NCBI RefSeq assembly: GCF_900239935.1 | Contig: NZ_LT965928.1 | Location: 62,001-126,000, forward strand | Length of the DNA stretch: 64,000 bases | Reading direction: 5' to 3' | Source of the DNA: Pseudoalteromonas carrageenovora IAM 12662 | GTDB taxonomy: Bacteria; Pseudomonadota; Gammaproteobacteria; Enterobacterales; Alteromonadaceae | Shown: one piece after another, positions 6,549 through 15,272 of the stretch | Layout: each line of letters starts with the position of its first letter | Position numbering within the stretch: the first letter of the stretch is position 1 | The notes under the pieces: model-generated | What the model saw: only the letters and a program-made list of their open reading frames with translations | What the model was told of the DNA's origin: nothing | Databases searched by the model: none | Position numbers and translations under genes: made by a program

Positions 6549-8624
6549 GTGCCTCGTCCTGATTATTCTTTAAGTTTATTGCCTGATTTCCCTGTTGCTA
6601 AAAAGCAAGCTTATACATTAACTACTCACAATAAAGCGCGAGTCGATAATTATTATTGGATGCGTGATGATGAGCGTCAAAACGAAGATGTATTAGCGCA
6701 CCTAAAAGCAGAAAACACCTATTGTGGTGCACAACTTGCGCCAATGAAGCCACTGCAAGAGGCTATTTTTGAAGAGCTAAAAGGGCGCATTGTAAAAGAT
6801 GACAATACGGTGCCTGTAAAAGATGGTACTTACTGGTATCACTCAGAAGTACGTGGCGATGATGAATACTCTCGCCATTACCGAAGTACTAGCATGAGCA
6901 CAGACAATAAAAGTCTGCTATTAGATGTAAATGAGCTTGCTACGGGTTATGAGTTTTTTGAATTAGGTGAAGTTGCCCTTAGCCCATGCGAGCAGCTGAT
7001 GGCATATTCTGAAGATACTGAAGGGCGTCGAATTTATACCGTACGTTTTAAGAGTCTTTTAACAGATGAAATGCTTGATGACGTACTTGAAAATACCGAA
7101 GGGCAAATTGTTTGGGCAAATGATAATAAAACTGTTTTTTATGTAAAAAAAGACCTGCAAACGCTATTAGGTTTTCAGGTGTTTAGACACGAACTGGGTA
7201 CCAAACAAAGTCAAGATGTGATGGTTTACGAAGAGCACGACAGTAGCTTTTTTATGGGTCTTGGCAAAAGCCGCGATGAAAGCTTAATTATTATTGATTT
7301 AGCGAGTACAGAAACAAACGATACATGGGTACTAGATGCTAATAACCCAAAAGGTGAGTTTAAAGCATTAATGCCCCGCGAAGAGGGTCACGAGTTTGAT
7401 GTAGACAAACTTGGCGATACTTTTTACATAGTGACTAACTGGCAAGCTCAAAACTTTAGATTAATGACGGCGACTAGCCAAACTATTGAAGATAGAGCGC
7501 TTTGGCAAGAACATACTGCGCATCGCGAAAATGTATTGTTAGAGGGCGTTGAATTATTTAACGACTTTTTAGTACTGAGCGAGCGAGAGCAGGGGCAGGC
7601 GCGTTTCGTAGTTGTGAATAAGCACAATGAGCGTATGACATTAGAGTTTGATGACCCTTGTTATTATGCCGCAGTAGCGATGAACCCAGAGCCTGAGTCT
7701 AAAAGCGCGCGTATCTATTATTCGAGCCTAACAACGCCAGGTTCTTTATATGATGTTGATTTAACAACTGGTGCTAAAACATTACTCAAACAGCAAAAAG
7801 TGCTAGGTAGCTTTAATGCCGATGACTATGAATCTGAACGCTTAATGGTAACCGCGCGCGATGGTATTAAAGTACCTGTATCAATAGTGTATAAAAAAGA
7901 CAGCTTTAAAAAGGATGGGACAAATCCTTTGTTTCAATACGGCTATGGCGCGTATGGTTATACAATTGATCCAAGTTTTTCGAGTACATCACTAAGCTTG
8001 CTCGATCGTGGGTTTGTATACGTAATTGCCCATGTTAGAGGCTCTGAAATGCTGGGGCGCCAATGGTATGAGCAAGGTAAAAAAGAGCACAAGCAAAATA
8101 GCTTTAACGACTTTATTGATGTAACTAAGGCATTAGTAGCGCAAGGCTATGGCGATAAAAATAAAATATTTGCATCGGGCGGTAGTGCTGGTGGCTTATT
8201 AATGGGTGCCGTTGTAAACCAAGCTCCAGAGCTATACTGCGGTATTGGTTGTCATGTTCCATTTTTAGATGTGCTTACCACAATGCTTGATGAGAGTATT
8301 CCACTTACCACCAACGAGTATGACGAGTGGGGTAACCCTAACGATCCTGCATTTTATAATGTAATTGAAGATTACTCACCGTACGATAATATTAGCGAGC
8401 AAAACTATCCGCATATGTTAATAACGACAGGCTTTCATGACTCACAAGTACAGTATTGGGAGCCAATGAAATGGGTAGCAAAAATGCGCGAGCTAAAAAC
8501 TGATAGTAATATATTGGTGTTTAAAACTGACATGGATGCAGGCCATGGTGGTGCTTCAGGGCGATTTAAAAGCCTTGAAGAAAAAGCGCTTGAGATGGCC
8601 TTTTTTATTGCGCTTATAAATTAG
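6549..8624 (+). CDS. ptrB: Oligopeptidase B (S9A serine peptidase)
   Basis: This 691-residue protein has the usual length of oligopeptidase B, a cytoplasmic peptidase that cuts short peptides after Arg or Lys. Residues about 10-75 and 420-691 form the alpha/beta-hydrolase part, and residues about 80-410 the seven-bladed propeller that restricts substrate size. The catalytic triad is visible: Ser546 in GGSAGGLLMG, Asp631 in TTGFHDSQV, His666 in DAGHGGASGRF. The HVRGSEMLGRQWYEQGK segment is typical of the family. The start is GTG 6549; no better ATG precedes the conserved N-terminal YYWMRDDER motif. No signal peptide is present. A small gene follows after 60 bp and may share the transcript. Confidence 0.93.
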   Translation: MPRPDYSLSLLPDFPVAKKQAYTLTTHNKARVDNYYWMRDDERQNEDVLAHLKAENTYCGAQLAPMKPLQEAIFEELKGRIVKDDNTVPVKDGTYWYHSEVRGDDEYSRHYRSTSMSTDNKSLLLDVNELATGYEFFELGEVALSPCEQLMAYSEDTEGRRIYTVRFKSLLTDEMLDDVLENTEGQIVWANDNKTVFYVKKDLQTLLGFQVFRHELGTKQSQDVMVYEEHDSSFFMGLGKSRDESLIIIDLASTETNDTWVLDANNPKGEFKALMPREEGHEFDVDKLGDTFYIVTNWQAQNFRLMTATSQTIEDRALWQEHTAHRENVLLEGVELFNDFLVLSEREQGQARFVVVNKHNERMTLEFDDPCYYAAVAMNPEPESKSARIYYSSLTTPGSLYDVDLTTGAKTLLKQQKVLGSFNADDYESERLMVTARDGIKVPVSIVYKKDSFKKDGTNPLFQYGYGAYGYTIDPSFSSTSLSLLDRGFVYVIAHVRGSEMLGRQWYEQGKKEHKQNSFNDFIDVTKALVAQGYGDKNKIFASGGSAGGLLMGAVVNQAPELYCGIGCHVPFLDVLTTMLDESIPLTTNEYDEWGNPNDPAFYNVIEDYSPYDNISEQNYPHMLITTGFHDSQVQYWEPMKWVAKMRELKTDSNILVFKTDMDAGHGGASGRFKSLEEKALEMAFFIALIN

Positions 8625-8684
8625 CTGCAAAATTAAAAATTTGTATTAAGCTTTAATGAAGCACTGATATATAAAAGGTTATTT

Positions 8685-9086
8685 ATGTTTGGAGCGCATG
8701 GCGAGTTTAATATTTGTTCTCAGCTGCCCACCATGTATTTAAAGCTGGTGGGGAGCTTTAATAATGAAGGAGTAACCTCATTAACTAATGGGGTTGTTCA
8801 GGAGTTAAGTACGCATCCTAAAGGGTCTATAAAGTTTGTTGTAGTCAACTTAGAAGAGTTTGAGCTACTAACAGTGGATAGCATGGATTCATTAGAAACT
8901 TATTTTTCTAGCGTAAAAGAGCGCGGCTACCAGCGAGTTGATTATTTATATGCCAACATTATTGCTAAAAATATGTTTGAAAAAGTCTGGCATAACAGCG
9001 ATGTAGAAGTAAACTTTTATAAAAATTCAGAAAGTTACCTACATCAACATCCAGATGATGAGTATATAAAAACATATTGGCTGTAG
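8685..9086 (+). CDS. Conserved hypothetical protein, STAS-like pattern
   Basis: I do not recognise this 133-residue protein by name. It is soluble, with no signal peptide or membrane segment. Beta strands alternate with helices: MYLKLVGSFN, then a helix, IKFVVVNLEEFE, then a helix around MDSLETYFSSVKERG, then VDYLYAN. This order resembles STAS/SpoIIAA-like folds, but the usual conserved Ser is not evident, so this is only a suggestion. The start at 8685 has AAGG 6 bases upstream. It lies 60 bp after ptrB in the same direction and is followed by a weak hairpin. Confidence 0.6.
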   Translation: MFGAHGEFNICSQLPTMYLKLVGSFNNEGVTSLTNGVVQELSTHPKGSIKFVVVNLEEFELLTVDSMDSLETYFSSVKERGYQRVDYLYANIIAKNMFEKVWHNSDVEVNFYKNSESYLHQHPDDEYIKTYWL

Positions 9087-9098
9087 TTTCACTATTAC

Positions 9099-9122
9099 TA
9101 AGCCTCTAAGTTATGGGGCTTA
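9099..9122. terminator. Weak convergent terminator hairpin
   Basis: TAAGCCTC (9099-9106) pairs with GGGGCTTA (9115-9122), with one G-U pair and an 8-base loop. It overlaps the last codons of the LytTR gene and lies between convergent genes. Confidence 0.4.
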
Positions 9123-9867
9123 TTATACTTTCTAAGCAACCTTTATACCTTCTTGATAAATTTAAGAAAGTATCATTTTTAAGTTTTACTTTGTAATCGC
9201 CGCTATCAGTTGGCATTAGCTCAGTTATGGCTTGTTTTCTGACAAGCGTAGAGCGGTGTATACGTATAAACCCTTCTGGCTCTAATTGTTGTTCAATGTT
9301 TTTCATAGTTTCGCGATGTAAAACTGGCGCGCTCCCTTCAACAAAATGAAGCTCTACGTAATTTCCGGCACCATTAACCCAAACAATGTCTTTAATATCT
9401 ATTAAGCGTACTTTACCTACATCTTTTACTACAATATGTGACGATGGCAATTTAGTATGTTCTTCATTAATATTTTGTTGGTATTTTTGCTCAGCAGCAC
9501 TGGCGATTGGGCAAAGGTGAATAAGTTTTTCGAAGCACTTTTCTATTCTTGAGGTGGTTACATCGGTGGTTAAAAAGTCCACGGCTCCCACTTCAAAAGC
9601 AAAATTTGCAAAATGTCCTGACTGAGCAATAATCACTAACTTTAATTTTTTAGCAAGCTCAGTTAAATGAACTATTTGAGTCGGATCAGAGAGGTTAGTT
9701 AGCTCATAAAATAGCACATTATGTTGTAAAGTATCTATTTGATCTAAACGCTTATCAGGTATGTGAAGTTGAGAATTAAAATGCCTATGCGCTTGCACAT
9801 GCTGAGTTAAAAATGTTGCAAATTTTGATGTGCTAATGTGAGTTAATGCGTGAAACGAAGCAATCAT
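9106..9867 (-). CDS. LytTR-family DNA-binding response regulator with degenerate receiver
   Basis: The protein has about 253 residues. Residues about 145-250 form a LytTR DNA-binding domain: HIVVKDVGKVRLIDIKDIVW, then NYVELHF, then GFIRIHRSTLVR and LSRRYKGCLESI. The N-terminal 120 residues look like a receiver fold (NVLFYELTNL, LKLVIIAQSG, FEVGAVDFLTTDV), but the acidic pocket and phosphorylatable Asp are not clear. It may therefore act without phosphorylation. The longest frame starts at 9930. ATG 9867 is preferred, because AGGAG lies 10 bases upstream. It is divergent from the TonB-dependent receptor at 10108, with 240 bp between, and may control it (inference). No histidine kinase is adjacent. 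Confidence 0.82.
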   Translation of the reverse strand: MIASFHALTHISTSKFATFLTQHVQAHRHFNSQLHIPDKRLDQIDTLQHNVLFYELTNLSDPTQIVHLTELAKKLKLVIIAQSGHFANFAFEVGAVDFLTTDVTTSRIEKCFEKLIHLCPIASAAEQKYQQNINEEHTKLPSSHIVVKDVGKVRLIDIKDIVWVNGAGNYVELHFVEGSAPVLHRETMKNIEQQLEPEGFIRIHRSTLVRKQAITELMPTDSGDYKVKLKNDTFLNLSRRYKGCLESIISPIT

Positions 9868-10063
9868 TATTGTATATCTCCTGCTGTATATAATAATAAA
9901 GACCGTGCATTTAAGAAAATATGTGACCAAATATGGTTTTTTATTAATATAAAATAGAAGTCGAAGTCTTTTACCCCATCAAACATGCCCTTTACACCAA
10001 ATAAAAAGCCGACTGAATAAACCTTATAGAGTCTTAAATTTATTCCCCTTAATGTTGCATTCC

Positions 10064-10083
10064 TTGTAACCAACTAGTTACAA
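10064..10083. promoter_or_regulatory. Inverted repeat before the TonB receptor gene
   Basis: TTGTAAC (10064-10070) and GTTACAA (10077-10083) form a perfect 7-bp inverted repeat with a 6-bp spacer, ending 24 bases before the receptor ATG. It could be an operator for the divergent LytTR regulator or a 5'-UTR hairpin. There is no direct evidence for either. Confidence 0.35.
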
Positions 10084-10107
10084 AAATAACAATTCAGGGG
10101 AGTTAAT

Positions 10108-13050
10108 ATGAAAAAAATAAACAATACAGGTGCACGAGTATTTAAAAAGTCGTCGCTAACAGTAGCGTTAAGTGGTGCAATACTCGCAGGCTTTTCGTTT
10201 CAGGGTTTAGCGGCTGAAAACGACGAGATAGAAAAAATAGAACGAGTGCAAGTAACTGGCTCGCGTATTCGCTCAGCTGAGGCTATGTCGTCTGCACCTA
10301 TTCAGGTTGTAAGTGGTGAGGCTATTGATGCCTCTGGTTCTTTAAATATTCAAGACTTATTATTAGAAAATCCAGCATTTGGCTCGCCTGCTATAAGCCG
10401 TACCAACTCTAACTTTAATACTGCCAGCGCAGGTGTTGCAACGGTTGATCTACGTAACTTAGGTTCTAACCGTACGCTTGTTTTAGTTAATGGCCGTCGT
10501 TATGTATCAGGTGTACCAGGAAGCTCTGCGGTAGATTTAAACTCTATTCCGAGCCAGTTTATTGAACGCGTAGAAATTATGACCGGCGGTGCCTCATCGG
10601 TTTATGGTTCTGATGCGGTGGCAGGTGTAGTTAACTTTGTACTTAAAGATGATTTTGAGGGTTTAGAGTTTGAAGGCCAATATGGCGAATCGAGCGAAGG
10701 CGACGACGAATCTCGTCAATTCTCTTTCACTTCAGGTTTAACGAGTGATGATGGCAAAGGCCATGCAATGTTTCATTTAGGTTATTCTGACCAAGGAGCT
10801 GTGTTCTCGCGTGACCGTGAGCGCTCTGCTGTAGATCAATTTTCAGGTATTTATTTTGAGGATGATCCGGTTGCAAACCCAGGGTCTATATTTGATGCAC
10901 AAAGCCCGTTTTTATCTTCATTCCCTCCTCAGGGGCGTTTTAGCGCTGGTGATGATACATTCACTTACGATGCAAATAATAACCTACAAGACAGCTTTAG
11001 CACCAATGGCGGTGACGGAGTAGGTGCGAACGGCTTTAATCGTAGTGGCGTAAGAACAATCGCAATACCTACTGAGCGCTATTTGTTTGCTTCAAATGGT
11101 AGCTACGAGCTAAATGATAAGCACAGCTTCTTTTTTGAAGGTACGTATGCATCTAGCACAACTAACTCAGAGCTAGAGCCATTTCCGTTTGCATCAGACG
11201 ATATATACGCTAATGGGCGTGTCCCCATTGAATTTGACGTAAATGGTGAACTTTTACGTAATGCGTTTGTTCCCGACGATATTTATAATGCCGCAACCGA
11301 TACCGATGGTGATGGCGCACGAGACATATTTTTTGCTAAGCGCTTAAGTGATGTAGGTAACCGCGGTGCACGCGCCGAACGTGATACTTTTCGTTTAGCA
11401 CTAGGCTTTCAAGGTGAAATTACCGATAACTGGTTTTACGATACTTACTATGTATATGGTAAAACAAAAGAGTTGCAGGTTTCTGGCGGTTTAGTTAACG
11501 TACAAAGCTTCCGTCAAGGGTTAGAGGCTGTAATTGATAGCCAAGATTTAGATGGCGACGGCATTACTAATGAAGCTATCTGTATTGATGCAACTGCGCG
11601 TGGCTTTAATTGTTCGCCTGTAGATATTTATGGATTTAACTCCCTTTCGCAAGGTGCTATTGATTTTGTAAGTGCACCCAGCACGCTTTCGACCTCTGTT
11701 GAGCAAGAGATCATAGGCGGAAATATCTCTGGTGATTTATTTGAACTGCCAGCAGGTATGGTGGGTATAGCGGCCGGTTTTGAATACCGTGAAGAGTTCT
11801 CACGTAGTGAGTTTGATGCGCTTCAGCAAGCCGGTCTTAATGCGGGCAATGCTATTCCTGCAACCGAAGGCTCATTTGATGTGACTGAGTACTATGTTGA
11901 GGCAAATATTCCAGTACTTGATTCTGTAACTATGAATGCAGCCGTTCGATTATCTGACTACTCAACGGTAGGCAACACAGAAAGCTGGAACGTAGGCGTA
12001 GATTGGGAAGTAATAGATAGCTTACGCCTACGCGCTACACGTGCTCGCTCTACTCGTGCGCCCAATATTGATGAGTTATTTTCTCCACCTTCGCAAACTT
12101 TCCCAAGCGGGTTGAACGATCCTTGTTTAGGTATTACAAATAGCGGTGGCGGAGCTGCAGGTGATGCGTGTCGTGCGGATGTAGGTGTCGCTAATAATAT
12201 TGCATCAAATGGCGAATTTACGCTTAACCAGTCAGACCTTCAAGGTATTAGTGGCTTTAACCGCGGTAATCAAGATCTCAAAGAAGAAGTCGGTGACTCA
12301 GTAACAGTAGGTTTGGTATTTACACCGGAAGAGTTAATTTCAGGCCTTGATATAACACTTGATTACTTTGATATTGAGATCACTGATGCAATTGTATCAA
12401 CACCTCGTCAATTTATACTTGATCAATGTTACGGTGGTGGCGATACAAGCTTTTGTGATTTTATAACTCGACGCAGTGGCCCGTCAGGTAATAATAGCGC
12501 TGGTTCGCTTGAGTTTATCGACAGCGGTGTATCAAATAGCGGTGGTTTAGGAACAGAAGGTGTTGATTTAACATTAACATACGCTACAGATATTGGCCCT
12601 GGCGCGTTTAGAACTCGCCTTGCCTACACCTACTTAATGGATGGTTATAGCATTCCACTTCCGGGGGCTGACAAAGATGAATTCGCTGGTGAAATTGGCG
12701 CATCAGAGCACAAAGCTAACTGGAACTTTGGTTATAAACTTAATGATTTTGATTTTAACTGGAGCCTAACTTACATTGGTGCTGCTGACTTTGATGATCA
12801 ATTTTTAAGTGGCTTTGGTATAGCTCCAGGTGGTATAGGAATAGGCTCAGTAACGTATCACGATGTACAAGCAAGCTACCATATTAATGATTCAATGGAG
12901 TTATATGCAGGTGCTAATAATTTATTTGATAAAGAGCCACCACGCATTTTATCTGGCGTAAGTGGCTCAAGCACCGGTACTGAAACCGATGCAGGCACGT
13001 ATGACCCAATTGGCCAGTCATTTTACATAGGCTTTAGAAGCAAATTCTAA
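10108..13050 (+). CDS. TonB-dependent outer membrane receptor
   Basis: This 980-residue protein has a long signal peptide (charged start, hydrophobic core around residues 15-32, cleavage near LAAEN). A TonB-box-like region follows (IERVQVTGSRIR, about 44-56). The plug domain spans about 60-190, with TVDLRNLGSNRTLVLVNGRR and MTGGASSVYGSDAVAGVVNF. A 22-strand barrel ends in SFYIGFRSKF with the expected terminal Phe. Such receptors import scarce nutrients using TonB energy. The plug type is common in Alteromonadales for peptides, carbohydrates or other organic nutrients rather than siderophores, but the substrate cannot be read. The start is supported by AGGGGAG 8 bases upstream. It is alone in its operon and divergent from a LytTR regulator. 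Confidence 0.9.
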   Translation: MKKINNTGARVFKKSSLTVALSGAILAGFSFQGLAAENDEIEKIERVQVTGSRIRSAEAMSSAPIQVVSGEAIDASGSLNIQDLLLENPAFGSPAISRTNSNFNTASAGVATVDLRNLGSNRTLVLVNGRRYVSGVPGSSAVDLNSIPSQFIERVEIMTGGASSVYGSDAVAGVVNFVLKDDFEGLEFEGQYGESSEGDDESRQFSFTSGLTSDDGKGHAMFHLGYSDQGAVFSRDRERSAVDQFSGIYFEDDPVANPGSIFDAQSPFLSSFPPQGRFSAGDDTFTYDANNNLQDSFSTNGGDGVGANGFNRSGVRTIAIPTERYLFASNGSYELNDKHSFFFEGTYASSTTNSELEPFPFASDDIYANGRVPIEFDVNGELLRNAFVPDDIYNAATDTDGDGARDIFFAKRLSDVGNRGARAERDTFRLALGFQGEITDNWFYDTYYVYGKTKELQVSGGLVNVQSFRQGLEAVIDSQDLDGDGITNEAICIDATARGFNCSPVDIYGFNSLSQGAIDFVSAPSTLSTSVEQEIIGGNISGDLFELPAGMVGIAAGFEYREEFSRSEFDALQQAGLNAGNAIPATEGSFDVTEYYVEANIPVLDSVTMNAAVRLSDYSTVGNTESWNVGVDWEVIDSLRLRATRARSTRAPNIDELFSPPSQTFPSGLNDPCLGITNSGGGAAGDACRADVGVANNIASNGEFTLNQSDLQGISGFNRGNQDLKEEVGDSVTVGLVFTPEELISGLDITLDYFDIEITDAIVSTPRQFILDQCYGGGDTSFCDFITRRSGPSGNNSAGSLEFIDSGVSNSGGLGTEGVDLTLTYATDIGPGAFRTRLAYTYLMDGYSIPLPGADKDEFAGEIGASEHKANWNFGYKLNDFDFNWSLTYIGAADFDDQFLSGFGIAPGGIGIGSVTYHDVQASYHINDSMELYAGANNLFDKEPPRILSGVSGSSTGTETDAGTYDPIGQSFYIGFRSKF

Positions 13051-13096
13051 CCAATAGAGCGATTTAAATAGCATTGTTTAATTAATTACGTTCGCA

Positions 13097-13125
13097 AAGC
13101 CCCAACAACTACTGGGGCTTTTTTA
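13097..13125 (+). terminator. Rho-independent terminator after the TonB receptor
   Basis: AAGCCCC (13097-13103) pairs with GGGGCTT (13114-13120) across a 10-base loop, followed by a T-run. Confidence 0.85.
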
Positions 13126-13136
13126 TTTGAGCGGAA

Positions 13137-13243
13137 TAATACCAACCCGCATGAATCTTTGATCAATTTAACGAATTAAATTGCACTATAACGTCGTTAA
13201 AAATTTTTTATTTAGAACAACTAGATACAAAAGTTTCTGCCTA
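13137..13243. repeat. Dispersed repeat, copy A (MITE-like)
   Basis: It begins TAATACCAA at 13137. Its core at 13198-13243 aligns with copy B at 15158-15203 over about 45 bases with few differences, including the shared block TTTAGAACAACTA (TATAGAACAACTA in B). The palindrome is less perfect here than in copy B, so this looks like an older copy. The right boundary is uncertain. Confidence 0.55.
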
Positions 13244-13292
13244 GTTCTAGCATAATTTTCTTAACGTTAAATAGGCCTCATATATAAGCAGA

Positions 13293-13465
13293 TTGGTACA
13301 ACGGTGACTATTTAAATGATTTAATTTCCGCTTAAACCAAAAACAACGCCACTGGTAACAGGGGTGTTGTTTAGTATTGGGAGGTGACTAATATAGTAAC
13401 CGAATCGCTTAGTTATTTAACGATTTATCCCTATTTGTGCCCTCATTATTGAGGGCTTTTTTTTG
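13293..13465 (+). ncRNA. Candidate small RNA before dps
   Basis: A strong plus-strand terminator lies at 13439-13465: GCCCTCA (13439-13445) pairs with TGAGGGC (13450-13456), then nine T. No plus-strand gene precedes it after the receptor terminator at 13125. In between is a 10-bp stem AAACAACGCC/GGTGTTGTTT, with one G-U pair, near 13342-13374. A weak promoter-like pair TTCTTA, 17 bp, TATATA (13258-13286) would start RNA near 13293. The same T-run does not serve dps, which runs leftward into it. This is a candidate only. Confidence 0.35.
13439..13465 (+). terminator. Rho-independent terminator without a preceding plus-strand gene
   Basis: A 7-bp perfect GC-rich stem with a 4-base loop is followed by nine T on the plus strand. 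Its stem may also end dps transcripts, but the minus strand has a poorer U-run. Confidence 0.75.
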
Positions 13466-13472
13466 CTTAAAT

Positions 13473-13946
13473 TTAATCTAAGTAAGCTTTAAGCATCCAC
13501 ACAAGTTTTTCTTGCTCTGAGATGTAATCACCCATTAATGATGCAGTACCTTCATCGTCTGCCTCACCTGCTTGGCTTAATACTTCGCGTTGCATTTTAA
13601 TTAGTGTGCTGTAACCCGCTAGTAGGTTTTCTACTGCAGCTGTACCATCGCTAATGTTTTTGGCTTCTTTAATTTCACTTACTTCTAAGTAATCTGAAAA
13701 CGCATGCAGTGGCGCGCCATCTAGCGTCAAAATACGCTCTGCAATTTCATCTACTTTTTCAAGTAGTAAATTATAAATTTCTTCAAATTTGATATGTAAT
13801 TCAAAAAAGTTACGACCTTTAATATTCCAGTGAAAGCCACGCGCATTCATGTACTGAATTTGGTAGCTGCTCAATAAAGTATTGAGAGATTTTACGATGT
13901 CTTCACTTTTTTCGCTGTTTAAACCAATGGCATTTACATGTGACAT
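13473..13946 (-). CDS. dps: Dps-family DNA-protection ferritin
   Basis: This 157-residue protein has the usual Dps length. The family signature HWNIKGRNFFELHIKFEEIY lies at about residues 40-59, followed by EKVDEIAERIL. The His and Asp/Glu residues in these two segments build the intersubunit ferroxidase site. Dps dodecamers bind DNA, oxidise Fe(II) with H2O2 and store iron. The N-terminus is short and only weakly basic, so DNA binding may be limited. The start at 13946 has AAGGAGC 6 to 7 bases upstream. A near-perfect OxyR site lies 72-108 bp before the start codon, which fits peroxide induction. Confidence 0.9.
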   Translation of the reverse strand: MSHVNAIGLNSEKSEDIVKSLNTLLSSYQIQYMNARGFHWNIKGRNFFELHIKFEEIYNLLLEKVDEIAERILTLDGAPLHAFSDYLEVSEIKEAKNISDGTAAVENLLAGYSTLIKMQREVLSQAGEADDEGTASLMGDYISEQEKLVWMLKAYLD

Positions 13947-14017
13947 AACTTGCTCCTTGAATAACGGTTTGTTTGTTAACTTGTGATAAGTATTACGGAT
14001 TTTAATTATTTAGTAAA

Positions 14018-14054
14018 ATCGTTTAGAATTATTAAAGTGATAGCTTTAACCTAT
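14018..14054 (-). promoter_or_regulatory. OxyR-type operator of dps
   Basis: The sequence reads ATCG-N7-TTAT-N7-ATAG-N7-CTAT in exact OxyR register. Fourteen of the 16 outer bases match ATAG/CTAT. All four inner positions (t at the second, a at the sixth base of the first and last N7 blocks) also fit the ATAGntnnnanCTAT consensus. The right half, ATAGCTTTAACCTAT at 14040-14054, is a perfect match. It sits where an activator would overlap the -35 region of dps. Confidence 0.7.
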
Positions 14055-14280
14055 CAATGTTTACAAATACTTACTCATTTTACTCTATTATTAGACATGG
14101 GTTTGATTAATTAAAATACCACCCCTTGGACGTAAATAAATCCTAAAGTTGTGTAAATTATGATCTAAAACAAACTTTATCCAAGGCAGAACTACGAGCT
14201 TTTTATTTATTGATTTAGGTCAAAAATCACACGTTTTATTGGCGCATAATTATGTTATCGAAATAATCGGGAGAGATAAC

Positions 14281-14490
14281 ATGCATGCAAAAACAGCAAA
14301 ACAAAATAAAGCAGAGTTAATTGTGGTCGGTATCGCAGTGGTTGCATTTTTACTGGGAGTGATAGCGCATTTAGCTGGAGCAAGTTTGGCTAACTCAGAT
14401 ACGTTTGGCTACATAGCCGCGCCAATACCGCTTATTTTAGGTACCATATTTTTAATTAGCTATAAAATAGCAGCCAATGCAGAGGACTAA
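14281..14490 (+). CDS. Small two-helix inner-membrane protein, unknown function
   Basis: I do not recognise this 69-residue protein. A basic N-terminus (MHAKTAKQNKAE) is followed by two membrane helices (about 13-33 and 43-64) and a short acidic tail. The longest frame would start at TTG 14239. ATG 14281 is preferred because GGGAGA lies 7 bases upstream. The gene overlaps the convergent hydrolase gene by four bases at their stop codons. Upstream, 14055-14280 holds no further gene. Confidence 0.6.
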   Translation: MHAKTAKQNKAELIVVGIAVVAFLLGVIAHLAGASLANSDTFGYIAAPIPLILGTIFLISYKIAANAED

Positions 14491-15092
14491 TCGTCCTCAC
14501 TCAAGCATTTTAAAATGTAATCGAGCACTTGGCGCGAATAAATCATACTGGTATGGCTTAAGTGAAACACTTTATGTTCAGCCATACCTTTGAGTTTAGT
14601 TTCATCTAGTAATACAGTGCCATCTGATTGGCTGCCTTTAACTATTAATGGCATTAGCCCTATAGGTAAGTCGCCGGCAATACTATAAAGCTTGGCTTTA
14701 AAAGGCCAATTACCATTTTTAGTTAATAAAAATTCCACGCTATTTTTTAAAAATGATTCAAACCCTTTTTGCTTCATTTTTTGCGCAATATGGCTACCTT
14801 TATGTGGCGTACCTAGGGTAATAACCTTAGTAACATGCTGACTAGCAGGGGAGTTTGCTTCTAAATATGCACGCGCAATAAGTCCACCCATAGAGTGGCA
14901 TACAAGCGCTGAAGGTTCGTTAGCTATACATTCATCAATTTGAGCAAAAATAGTATCGCGATTTGGGTCAAGCGTATTGTAGGTAATATTTAATACGGTC
15001 ATCCCCGACTCTTCAAGGCGTGAGCAAAGTGGGCGCATAACAAAGCCAGACATATACAAACCATGTAAAACAATAACGTGCTTAACTTTCAT
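14487..15092 (-). CDS. Alpha/beta hydrolase, lipase/esterase-like
   Basis: This 201-residue cytoplasmic protein starts VKHVIVLHGLYMSG, giving the oxyanion HG motif of alpha/beta hydrolases. It carries the nucleophile elbow CHSMGGLIAR at about residues 84-93, where Ser is the nucleophile. A conserved ITLGTPHKGS follows, as in PGAP1-like and triacylglycerol lipase-like proteins, and a candidate catalytic His in FHLSHTSM near 180. Substrate is unknown. There is no signal peptide. The start codon at 15092 lies just inside a dispersed repeat that fills the upstream region (15100-15262), so the gene's promoter may be within that element. Confidence 0.8.
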   Translation of the reverse strand: MKVKHVIVLHGLYMSGFVMRPLCSRLEESGMTVLNITYNTLDPNRDTIFAQIDECIANEPSALVCHSMGGLIARAYLEANSPASQHVTKVITLGTPHKGSHIAQKMKQKGFESFLKNSVEFLLTKNGNWPFKAKLYSIAGDLPIGLMPLIVKGSQSDGTVLLDETKLKGMAEHKVFHLSHTSMIYSRQVLDYILKCLSEDD

Positions 15093-15099
15093 ATGCCCC

Positions 15100-15262
15100 T
15101 AATACTAATTTTATTAAAACATGATCATTCTAGCGTATTAAATAACCCGCTACCTGCGTTAAAAATTATTTATATAGAACAACTATATAAATAATTTCGC
15201 CTTGTTACCGACTTATTTCCTTGTCGCTATAATAGATAACTAATTTAATGCAATTGGTATAA
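15100..15262. repeat. Dispersed MITE-like repeat, copy B
   Basis: The element is about 163 bp. Its ends form an imperfect terminal inverted repeat: TAATACTAATTTTATTAAA at 15100-15118 against TTATACCAATTGCATTAAA read from 15262 leftward, 15 of 19 bases matching. In the middle, 15163-15177 and 15183-15197 form a perfect 15-bp stem with the loop AACAA. The core is shared with copy A at 13198-13243. It fills the divergent space between the hydrolase and yaeQ (which lie on the same strand). Confidence 0.65.
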
Positions 15263-15272
15263 CCTATCTTAG

